Assembly: GCA_002304945.1 (NCBI GenBank) | Contig: DBPQ01000057.1 | Location: forward strand, 1-7,361 | DNA from: Actinomycetales bacterium UBA1416 | Lineage (GTDB): Bacteria; Actinomycetota; Actinomycetes; Actinomycetales; Actinomycetaceae | Reading direction: 5' to 3' | DNA length: 7,361 bases | Shown: positions 1-7,361 of the stretch, one piece after another | Position numbering within the stretch: position 1 is the stretch's first letter | Layout: each line of letters opens with the position of its first letter | Notes under the pieces: generated by a model | What the model was told of the DNA's origin: nothing | The model's database searches: none | Seen by the model: only the letters and a program-made list of their open reading frames with translations | Made by a program: the position numbers and the translations under genes

Positions 1-2875
1 CGACCTGAACGACCTGTACCGCCGTGTCATCAACCGGAACAACCGGCTGAAGCGACTGCTCGACCTCGGCGCCCCCGAGATCATCGTGAACAACGAGAAG
101 CGCATGCTCCAGGAGGCGGTCGACGCGCTGTTCGACAACGGCCGGCGCGGGCGGCCCGTGACCGGCCCGGGCAACCGTGCGCTGAAGTCGATCTCCGACA
201 TGCTGAAGGGCAAGCAGGGACGGTTCCGGCAGAACCTCCTCGGCAAGCGCGTGGACTACTCGGGCCGTTCGGTCATCGTGGTGGGCCCGACGCTCAAGCT
301 GCACCAGTGCGGCCTGCCCAAGCAGATGGCGCTCGAACTCTTCAAGCCCTTCGTCATGAAGCGGCTCGTGGACCTCAACCACGCGCAGAACATCAAGGCC
401 GCGAAGCGCATGGTCGAGCGCGGCCGCTCGCAGGTGTGGGACGTTCTCGACGAGGTCATCCGGGAGCACCCGGTCCTCCTGAATCGTGCCCCCACGCTGC
501 ACCGCCTCGGCATCCAGGCGTTCGAGCCCCAGCTCGTGGAGGGCAAGGCCATCCAGCTGCACCCGCTCGTCTGCGGCGCGTTCAACGCCGACTTCGACGG
601 TGACCAGATGGCCGTCCACCTCCCCCTGAGCCCCGAGGCGCAGGCGGAGGCCCGCATCCTCATGCTGTCGTCGAACAACATCCTGAAGCCCTCCGACGGC
701 CGGCCCGTGACCATGCCCTCCCAGGACATGATCATCGGCCTGTACCACCTGACGAGTGCCCGTGAGGGCGCCGTGGGGGAGGGGAACCACTACTCGTCCG
801 TCGCCGAGGCCATCATGGCCTTCGACGCCGGCGAGCTGGACCTCGCCGCCCGCATCAAGGTGCGCATCACCGACCTGGTGCCCCCGCTCGGCAGCGGCAT
901 CGCCGTGGAGCCGGGCGAGGCCGTCATCCTCGAGACCACGCTCGGGCGGACGCTGTTCAACGACACCCTGCCGGTCGACTACCCCTACGTGAACGAGACG
1001 GTCGACAAGAAGGGACTCTCGGTCATCGTCAACGACCTGGCGGAGCGCTACCCGAAGGTGGAGGTGGCCGAGTCGCTCGACGCGCTCAAGTCCGCCGGCT
1101 ACCACTGGGCCACGCGTTCGGGCGTCACGATCGCGATGGGCGACGTCGTCGCACCGCCGGCGAAGGCCGGCATCCTCGAGGAGTTCGAGGGCAAGGCCGA
1201 GAAGATCCAGGACCAGTACGACATGGGCCTGATCACGGACGAGGAGCGCCGCAAGGAGCTCATCGACATCTGGACGGATGCCACCGAGAACGTCGCCCAG
1301 GCGATGCGGGACAACTTCCCCGAGGGCAACACCGTGAACCGCATGGTCACCTCGGGAGCACGGGGCAACTGGATGCAGGTGCGCCAGATCGCCGGTATGC
1401 GTGGCCTGGTGGCGGACCCGAAGGGCGAGATCATCCCCCGCCCGATCAAGTCGAACTACTTCGAGGGCCTCTCGGTGCTCGAGTACTTCATCGCCACGCA
1501 CGGCGCCCGGAAGGGCCTCGCGGACACCGCGCTGCGGACCGCGGACTCCGGGTACCTCACCCGCCGGCTCGTGGACGTCTCCCAGGACGTCATCATCCGC
1601 GAGTCCGACTGCGGCACCCGCGCCGGCCTCACGATGACGATCGCGACGGCGGGGAAGGACGGCGCCCTGCGCCGGGCCGACACGGTCGAGACCTCGGTCT
1701 ACGCCCGGACGCTGGCGGCGGACGTGACGGACGCCGACGGCAACGTCGTTGCCTCGGCCGGCGAGGACGTCGGTGATGTGATCATCAACCGCCTGATCGG
1801 CGCCGGGGTCACCGAGGTCAAGGTGCGCTCCGTGCTCACCTGCGCCTCCAAGGTGGGCACGTGCGCCATGTGCTACGGCCGCTCGCTCGCGACCGGCAAG
1901 CTCGTGGACATCGGCGAGGCGGTGGGGATCATCTCCGCACAGTCCATCGGCGAGCCCGGCACCCAGCTCACGATGCGCACCTTCCACACGGGTGGTGCGG
2001 CATCTGCGGAGGACATCACCCAGGGTCTGCCGCGCGTCCAGGAGCTCTTCGAGGCACGGACCCCGAAGGGCGAGGCCCCCATCGCCGAGGCCGCGGGCCG
2101 CGTGAAGATCGAGGACACGGACCGGTCACGTCGCATCGTCATCGTCCACGACGACGGCGCGGAGGACTCGGCCCACCAGGTCTCGAAGCGCTCCCGGCTC
2201 CTCGTGTCCGACGGCGAGCACGTCGCCGTCGGGACGCAGCTCGTCGCCGGTGCGGTGGACCCGAAGAAGGTGCTGCGCATCCTCGGCCCGCGGGCCGTCC
2301 AGAAGCACCTGGTCGACCAGGTCCAGGAGACCTACCGGTCGCAGGGCGTGGACATTCACGACAAGCACATCGAGGTCATCGTCCGCCAGATGCTGCGCCG
2401 CGTCACGGTGCTCGACTCGGGGGACACCAACCTGCTCCCCGGCGAGCTGCTGGAGCGGTCCCGCTTCGAGGCGGAGAACCGGCGCGTCGTGTCCGAGGGT
2501 GGCCAGCCGGCCTCGGGGCGGCCGGAGCTCATGGGCATCACGAAGGCGTCGCTCGCGACCGAGTCCTGGCTGTCGGCGGCCTCCTTCCAGGAGACCACCA
2601 AGGTCCTGACCGAGGCGGCGATGTCCGGACGCACGGACCCGCTGTTCGGGCTGAAGGAGAACGTGATCCTGGGCAAGCTGATCCCGGCCGGGACCGGCCT
2701 GCCCCGGTACCGCGACGTGACGGTCGATCCCACCGAGGAGGCCAAGGCGAGTGCTTTCGGGCGGTTCGGCTACTCGGAGATCGACTTCGGGGGACAGACC
2801 TCGGAGCCGTTGATGCTGGACGACCTCGACTTCAGCGACGGCGGCTTCGGCATCGATCCCTCGAGCTGGACCTGA
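1..2875 (+). CDS. rpoC: DNA-directed RNA polymerase subunit beta' (3' part; N-terminus outside window)
   Basis: Catalytic beta' subunit of RNA polymerase, which with beta forms the active-site cleft. The frame is open from base 2 with no start in the window. The GTG at 86 is an internal valine, because homologous sequence continues upstream (DLNDLYRRVINRNNRLKRLL). 957 codons remain; from the family length (about 1300 residues in Actinobacteria) roughly 340 N-terminal residues, including the first zinc finger and most of the clamp, are missing. In order: lid/rudder and switch 2 (DNGRRGRPVTG from base 134; LLGKRVDYSGRSVI from about 236), the Mg2+-binding NADFDGD (584-604), the bridge helix (about 1466-1580, including ATHGARKGLADTALRTA), the second zinc site with Cys codons at 1610, 1841, 1862 and 1871 (last three spaced CX6CX2C), and the trigger loop LTMRTFHTGG (about 1967-1996). 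The protein ends in an acidic tail (LMLDDLDFSDGGFGIDPSSWT region). No key residue is missing. It is presumably co-transcribed with rpoB upstream. Confidence 0.98.
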   Translation, partial: DLNDLYRRVINRNNRLKRLLDLGAPEIIVNNEKRMLQEAVDALFDNGRRGRPVTGPGNRALKSISDMLKGKQGRFRQNLLGKRVDYSGRSVIVVGPTLKLHQCGLPKQMALELFKPFVMKRLVDLNHAQNIKAAKRMVERGRSQVWDVLDEVIREHPVLLNRAPTLHRLGIQAFEPQLVEGKAIQLHPLVCGAFNADFDGDQMAVHLPLSPEAQAEARILMLSSNNILKPSDGRPVTMPSQDMIIGLYHLTSAREGAVGEGNHYSSVAEAIMAFDAGELDLAARIKVRITDLVPPLGSGIAVEPGEAVILETTLGRTLFNDTLPVDYPYVNETVDKKGLSVIVNDLAERYPKVEVAESLDALKSAGYHWATRSGVTIAMGDVVAPPAKAGILEEFEGKAEKIQDQYDMGLITDEERRKELIDIWTDATENVAQAMRDNFPEGNTVNRMVTSGARGNWMQVRQIAGMRGLVADPKGEIIPRPIKSNYFEGLSVLEYFIATHGARKGLADTALRTADSGYLTRRLVDVSQDVIIRESDCGTRAGLTMTIATAGKDGALRRADTVETSVYARTLAADVTDADGNVVASAGEDVGDVIINRLIGAGVTEVKVRSVLTCASKVGTCAMCYGRSLATGKLVDIGEAVGIISAQSIGEPGTQLTMRTFHTGGAASAEDITQGLPRVQELFEARTPKGEAPIAEAAGRVKIEDTDRSRRIVIVHDDGAEDSAHQVSKRSRLLVSDGEHVAVGTQLVAGAVDPKKVLRILGPRAVQKHLVDQVQETYRSQGVDIHDKHIEVIVRQMLRRVTVLDSGDTNLLPGELLERSRFEAENRRVVSEGGQPASGRPELMGITKASLATESWLSAASFQETTKVLTEAAMSGRTDPLFGLKENVILGKLIPAGTGLPRYRDVTVDPTEEAKASAFGRFGYSEIDFGGQTSEPLMLDDLDFSDGGFGIDPSSWT

Positions 2876-2879
2876 GGAC

Positions 2880-2901
2880 GGCCGGGCCGTGAGGCCCGGC
2901 C
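2880..2901 (+). terminator. GC-rich hairpin just after rpoC (probable terminator/attenuator, hairpin 1)
   Basis: Perfect 9-bp inverted repeat GGCCGGGCC / GGCCCGGCC around a GTGA loop, which is a GNRA-type tetraloop. It begins four bases after the rpoC stop. The stem can be extended outward by three pairs across a C-C mismatch (GGA at 2876-2878 with TCC at 2903-2905). No T-run follows, so it is not a textbook intrinsic terminator. Actinobacterial terminators often lack a U-tract, so a role in ending rpoBC transcription or protecting its 3' end is likely but inferred. Confidence 0.7.
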
Positions 2902-2928
2902 CTCCAGTGGTGAAGGACACCGTTGGAG
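2902..2928 (+). terminator. Second hairpin directly abutting hairpin 1 (part of tandem rpoC terminator)
   Basis: CTCCAGTGGTG pairs with CACCGTTGGAG around an AAGGA loop: an 11-bp stem with two G-U wobbles in RNA and no mismatch. It starts on the base after hairpin 1 ends. Its 5' arm (2903-2905) is also needed for the outward extension of hairpin 1, so the two extended forms compete. It is followed by a pyrimidine-rich stretch (CCCTTCCC...CTTT), not a clean U-tract, and then by the rpsL promoter. Confidence 0.6.
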
Positions 2929-2941
2929 CCCTTCCCGCACT

Positions 2942-2971
2942 TTGACGCCCCGCCCGCCCGGCGAGTAGTCT
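2942..2971 (+). promoter_or_regulatory. Candidate sigma70-type promoter of the str operon (rpsL-rpsG-fusA)
   Basis: TTGACG at 2942-2947 matches the -35 consensus at five of six bases. After an 18-bp spacer comes TAGTCT (2966-2971), a -10 hexamer with T1, A2 and T6 as favoured by actinobacterial housekeeping sigma factors. Transcription would begin near 2978, giving a leader of about 218 nt before rpsL. The promoter lies 13 bases after the tandem hairpins, where a separate promoter for the ribosomal-protein operon is expected. The start site is inferred from spacing. Confidence 0.7.
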
Positions 2972-2977
2972 GGACGG

Positions 2978-3195
2978 CGGTGCCCGCGAGGTCGGGCCCC
3001 TTGCACGTGCCCCCGGAATCCGCCGTCACCGGCGCAGGGGGAGAATCCGTCCGGCTCGAACCCCTGTGGTCCCGTGGCCCCGGCGGGTCACGCGGACGGG
3101 GCTGGCGGCGGTGGGTGGCGGGGAGCGATCCCCGGGCCCGCACCGCGTGGCAGGGAAACACCGAGCAAGAACAAGAACTTCGAGACGGAGAAGTA
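2978..3195 (+). promoter_or_regulatory. Structured 5' leader of rpsL mRNA
   Basis: Between the promoter and rpsL lies a GC-rich stretch with no credible gene. Three stem-loops can be drawn by hand. A: 3010-3041, CCCCC/GGGGG closing an inner CGCCG-TCAC-CGGCG hairpin. B: 3061-3101, CCCC and GTCC on the 5' side paired with GGAC and GGGG, enclosing CGTGGCCC-CGGC-GGGTCACG with one G-U. C: 3108-3146, outer GCGGTG/CACCGC and inner CGGGGA-GCGA-TCCCCG with a GNRA loop. The last 45 bases are A-rich and little structured, leaving the ribosome site open. GAATCCG occurs twice (3016-3022, 3043-3049). A regulatory role, such as ribosomal-protein feedback or attenuation, is inference; I do not recognise a known riboswitch or leader family. 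Confidence 0.5.
3187..3190 (+). promoter_or_regulatory. Shine-Dalgarno of rpsL, fixing the GTG start at 3196
   Basis: GGAG ends five bases before the GTG at 3196. The rpsL frame is open for 91 further codons upstream (to 2923), so this site, together with the family N-terminus PTIQQLVRKG, decides the start. Confidence 0.75.
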
Positions 3196-3570
3196 GTGCC
3201 CACGATTCAGCAGCTGGTCCGGAAGGGCCGCAGCTCCAAGGCCGGGAAGACCAAGACGCCGGCCCTGAAAGGCAGCCCGCAGCGCCGCGGTGTGTGCACC
3301 CGCGTGTACACCACCACCCCGAAGAAGCCGAACTCGGCCCTCCGGAAGGTCGCCCGCGTCCGCCTGTCCAGCGGCATCGAGGTCACGGCCTACATCCCCG
3401 GGGTCGGCCACAACCTGCAGGAGCACTCGATCGTGCTCGTGCGTGGTGGTCGGGTCCGCGACCTCCCCGGCGTGCGCTACAAGATCGTGCGCGGCGCCCT
3501 CGACACCCAGGGTGTGCGTGGCCGCCAGCAGGCGCGCAGCCAGTACGGCGCCAAGAAGGAGAAGAAGTAA
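3196..3570 (+). CDS. rpsL: 30S ribosomal protein S12
   Basis: S12 of the small ribosomal subunit, at the decoding centre, where it affects tRNA selection accuracy and is the protein determinant of streptomycin response. 124 residues, the normal family length, starting with GTG (PTIQQLVRKG). The two conserved loops are present: TTPKKPNSALRKV (residues 39-52, with Lys43 at 3322-3324) and the GHNLQEHS...RGGRVRDLPGVRY segment (71-95). Residue 88 is Arg (CGC, 3457-3459), where E. coli, Bacillus and Mycobacterium have Lys; K88R there gives streptomycin resistance. Asp89, the site beta-methylthiolated by RimO in E. coli, is kept. First gene of the str operon, preceded by its own promoter and a long leader; its stop overlaps the rpsG start. 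Several other Lys-to-Arg or Gln exchanges (for example GVRGRQQARSQYG) suit a GC-rich genome. Confidence 0.98.
   Translation: MPTIQQLVRKGRSSKAGKTKTPALKGSPQRRGVCTRVYTTTPKKPNSALRKVARVRLSSGIEVTAYIPGVGHNLQEHSIVLVRGGRVRDLPGVRYKIVRGALDTQGVRGRQQARSQYGAKKEKK
3556..3561 (+). promoter_or_regulatory. Shine-Dalgarno of rpsG inside the end of rpsL
   Basis: AAGGAG lies within the last codons of rpsL, eight bases before the rpsG ATG at 3570. Together with the TAATG overlap it indicates that ribosomes finishing rpsL can reinitiate on rpsG. Confidence 0.75.
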
Positions 3571-4040
3571 TGCCTCGTAAGGGCCCGGCGCCGAAGCGCC
3601 CGCTCGTGATCGACCCGGTCTACGGATCGCCGGTCGTCACCCAGCTCGTCAACCGCGTGCTGCTCGACGGCAAGAAGTCCGTCGCCCAGTCCATCGTGTA
3701 CGGCGCGCTCGAGGGCGTGCGTGAGAAGACGCAGTCCGACCCTGCCACGGTGCTGAAGCGCGCCCTGGACAACGTGCGCCCGGCGCTCGAGGTCCGCTCC
3801 CGCCGCGTCGGCGGCGCGACCTACCAGGTTCCGGTCGAGGTGCGCGCCACCCGCGCCCAGACCCTCGCGATGCGCTGGCTCGTGGACTACGCCCGCCAGC
3901 GCCGGGAGAAGACCATGACCGAACGCCTCATGAACGAGATCCTCGACGCCTCCAACGGGCTCGGCGCCGCCGTCAAGCGGCGCGAGGACACGCACAAGAT
4001 GGCCGAGTCGAACAAGGCGTTCGCCCACTACCGCTGGTGA
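3570..4040 (+). CDS. rpsG: 30S ribosomal protein S7
   Basis: S7 is a primary 16S rRNA binder that starts assembly of the 30S head and lines the E-site and mRNA exit. 156 residues, the standard bacterial length. It starts MPRKGPAPKR, has the KRALDNVRPALEVRSRRVGGATYQVPVEV core (about residues 67-91, including the beta-hairpin), the MRWLVDYARQR helix, and ends AESNKAFAHYRW, as in other Actinobacteria. The ATG at 3570 shares its A with the rpsL TAA stop (TAATG), so the two are translationally coupled and made in similar amounts. In E. coli S7 represses its operon by binding a roughly 100-nt spacer between rpsL and rpsG; here there is no such spacer. Next comes a 63-base gap with a hairpin, then fusA. 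Confidence 0.98.
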   Translation: MPRKGPAPKRPLVIDPVYGSPVVTQLVNRVLLDGKKSVAQSIVYGALEGVREKTQSDPATVLKRALDNVRPALEVRSRRVGGATYQVPVEVRATRAQTLAMRWLVDYARQRREKTMTERLMNEILDASNGLGAAVKRREDTHKMAESNKAFAHYRW

Positions 4041-4047
4041 CGCGGTT

Positions 4048-4064
4048 CCCGGCGCCCCGCCGGG
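4048..4064 (+). other. Perfect hairpin in the rpsG-fusA gap
   Basis: CCCGGCG and CGCCGGG form a perfect 7-bp stem around a CCC loop, eight bases after the rpsG stop. A C-rich stretch without T-run follows, so a strong terminator is unlikely, and no promoter is visible in the gap. It could stabilise the 3' end of an rpsL-rpsG processing product, act as a weak attenuator, or keep ribosomes from running straight into fusA. Confidence 0.5.
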
Positions 4065-4103
4065 TCGCCTCCCTCCCGTCCACCCCACGAAAAGAGATCA
4101 CAC

Positions 4104-6206
<2,103 letters not shown>

Positions 6207-6250
6207 TCCCACTGGTCGAATCCCAGCAATCACAACCCGACCCGTAGGAA

Positions 6251-6278
6251 CCGACTCGCCACGGGCAGCAGGTACACT
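6251..6278 (+). promoter_or_regulatory. Candidate tuf promoter in the fusA-tuf gap
   Basis: TACACT at 6273-6278 has the T1, A2, T6 pattern of a -10 box. CCGACT (6251-6256), 16 bp upstream, keeps the GAC core of a -35 box but lacks TT. Transcription would start near 6285, giving a leader of about 50 nt. The -10 lies inside an inverted repeat GGGCAG (6263-6268) / CTGCCC (6285-6290). A separate tuf promoter downstream of fusA is common and fits the high demand for EF-Tu. I see no strong terminator after fusA, so read-through from the operon promoter also seems likely. Confidence 0.45.
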
Positions 6279-6320
6279 GAGAGCCTGCCCCACGGCTGAG
6301 AGACAACTACCCGAGTCCCC

Positions 6321-6326
6321 AGGAGG
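6321..6326 (+). promoter_or_regulatory. Consensus Shine-Dalgarno of tuf
   Basis: AGGAGG, a full match to the anti-Shine-Dalgarno, lies seven bases before the GTG at 6334. It is the strongest ribosome site in the window, in keeping with EF-Tu abundance, and it fixes the start. Confidence 0.85.
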
Positions 6327-6333
6327 ACACAAA

Positions 6334-7361
6334 GTGGCCAAGGCCAAATTCGAGCGCACCAAGCCGCACGTCAACATCGGAACGATCGGTCACGTCGACC
6401 ACGGCAAGACCACCCTGACTGCCGCCATCACCAAGGTGCTGCACGACAAGTTCCCCGACCTGAACCCCTTCACGCCTTTCGACGCGATCGACAAGGCCCC
6501 CGAGGAGCGTCAGCGCGGCATCACCATCAACATCGCGCACGTCGAGTACCAGACGGAGAAGCGCCACTACGCGCACGTCGACGCCCCCGGCCACGCGGAC
6601 TACATCAAGAACATGATCACCGGGGCCGCGCAGATGGACGGCGCGATCCTCGTGGTCGCGGCGACCGATGGCCCGATGGCCCAGACCCGTGAGCACGTGC
6701 TGCTCGCCCGCCAGGTGGGCGTCCCCTACCTGCTGGTGGCGCTCAACAAGTCCGACATGGTCGACGACGAGGAGATCCTCGAGCTCGTCGAGTACGAGGT
6801 CCGCGAGCTGCTCTCGTCCCAGGGCTTCGACGGCGACAACTGCCCCGTCGTGCGCGTCTCCGCGCTGAAGGCCCTCGAGGGTGACGCCGAGTGGAGCAAG
6901 TCGATCGAGGAGCTCCTCGAGGCAGTCGACAACAGCGTGCCGGACCCGGTGCGTGACATCGAGAAGCCCTTCCTCATGCCCATCGAGGACGTGTTCACCA
7001 TCACCGGCCGCGGCACCGTGGTCACCGGTCGCGTCGAGCGCGGTCAGCTCAAGGTGAACCAGGAGGTCGAGATCGTCGGCATCAAGCCGAAGTCGATGAA
7101 GACCACTGTCACCGGCATCGAGATGTTCCGCAAGCTGCTCGACTCCGCCGACGCGGGCGAGAACGTCGGCCTGCTGCTGCGTGGCATCAAGCGCGAGGAG
7201 GTGGAGCGCGGCCAGGTCGTCTGCAAGCCGGGTTCGATCACCCCGCACACGCAGTTCGAGGCGCAGGTCTACATCCTCGCCAAGGACGAGGGTGGCCGCC
7301 ACAACCCGTTCTACTCGAACTACCGGCCGCAGTTCTACTTCCGCACCACCGACGTCACCGG
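6334..7361 (+). CDS. tuf: Translation elongation factor Tu (C-terminus outside window)
   Basis: EF-Tu carries aminoacyl-tRNA to the ribosomal A site as a GTP complex. The GTG start gives VAKAKFERTKPHVNIG; 342 codons plus two bases are present, about 86% of the usual 397 or so residues, and the frame is still open at the window edge. Motifs: GHVDHGKT (residues 19-26), switch I RGITI (61-65, Thr63), DAPGH with the catalytic His87 (83-87), NKSD (138-141) and SAL (176-178). Domain II holds GRGTVVTGRVERG (about 225-237) and domain III begins around 300; the last codons read FRTTDVT. The glycines at which E. coli GE2270A resistance arises (in TGIEMF and GENVG) are unchanged, and Gln127 (E. coli Gln124, kirromycin) is kept, so nothing suggests a resistant EF-Tu in the part seen. 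It has its own likely promoter and an optimal ribosome site. Confidence 0.98.
   Translation, partial: MAKAKFERTKPHVNIGTIGHVDHGKTTLTAAITKVLHDKFPDLNPFTPFDAIDKAPEERQRGITINIAHVEYQTEKRHYAHVDAPGHADYIKNMITGAAQMDGAILVVAATDGPMAQTREHVLLARQVGVPYLLVALNKSDMVDDEEILELVEYEVRELLSSQGFDGDNCPVVRVSALKALEGDAEWSKSIEELLEAVDNSVPDPVRDIEKPFLMPIEDVFTITGRGTVVTGRVERGQLKVNQEVEIVGIKPKSMKTTVTGIEMFRKLLDSADAGENVGLLLRGIKREEVERGQVVCKPGSITPHTQFEAQVYILAKDEGGRHNPFYSNYRPQFYFRTTDVT

Noticed and set aside
86..88. GTG at 86 as a start for the beta' reading frame
   Set aside because: It is an internal valine; conserved beta' sequence continues upstream to the window edge in the same frame.
1861..2892. 343-codon plus-strand frame inside rpoC
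   Set aside because: Lies in another frame of the conserved beta' sequence (trigger loop and C-terminal region) and encodes Arg/Pro/Gly-rich sequence typical of a shadow frame.
3010..3041. Possible cobalamin or other known riboswitch in the rpsL leader
   Set aside because: Checked for B12-box-like and other familiar conserved blocks; only generic GC stems were found, and rpsL is not a plausible metabolite target.
2923..3195. 91-codon in-frame N-terminal extension of rpsL
   Set aside because: The frame is open only because the leader is GC-rich. It would begin upstream of the likely promoter, S12 proteins start at PTIQQL, and the GTG at 3196 has a well-placed GGAG.
6207..6250. Intrinsic terminator after fusA
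   Set aside because: Only a 4-bp CTGG/CCAG pairing (6212-6226) without a T-run is present, which is too weak to call.
6307..7302. 331-codon open frame on the minus strand, antisense to tuf
   Set aside because: Same effect of GC-rich codon bias opposite EF-Tu; no family similarity and the same Leu/Val/Asp/His-rich composition.

Overview
The window is a stretch of a high-GC actinobacterial chromosome carrying the end of the RNA polymerase operon and the start of the str operon, all on the + strand: 'rpoC (5' end missing) - rpsL - rpsG - fusA - tuf' (3' end missing). The protein sequences (for example S12 starting PTIQQLVRKG, S7 ending AFAHYRW, EF-Tu with AHVDAPGH), the GTG starts and the strong G/C preference at third codon positions point to Actinomycetes. 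A member of the Micrococcales or a relative is my best guess, but the genus cannot be fixed by reading alone.

Layout. Bases 1-2875 hold the last 957 codons of the beta' subunit of RNA polymerase, including the catalytic Mg2+ site, bridge helix, trigger loop and second zinc site. Bases 2876-3195 are non-coding: two back-to-back hairpins that probably end or attenuate rpoBC transcription, a good sigma70-type promoter (TTGACG-18-TAGTCT), and a roughly 218-nt GC-rich 5' leader with three predicted stem-loops, followed by an open, A-rich ribosome-loading region. Bases 3196-4040 are rpsL and rpsG, which overlap by one base (TAATG). A 63-base gap with a perfect hairpin separates rpsG from fusA (4104-6206, EF-G). 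A 127-base gap then holds a candidate tuf promoter and a consensus Shine-Dalgarno before tuf (6334 to the end of the window, EF-Tu).

The products work together in gene expression. Beta' transcribes, S12 and S7 sit in the 30S decoding centre and mRNA exit/tRNA region, EF-Tu delivers aminoacyl-tRNA, and EF-G moves the ribosome along the mRNA. The separate tuf promoter would let EF-Tu be made in excess over the other proteins, as is usual.

This is a conserved housekeeping region and I see no novel system, mobile element, CRISPR array, tRNA or rRNA. The most notable points are an arginine at S12 position 88, where most bacteria have the lysine whose K88R change gives streptomycin resistance; the tandem hairpins abutting the rpsL promoter; the long structured rpsL leader; and the absence of the E. 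coli-type S7 repressor site between rpsL and rpsG.
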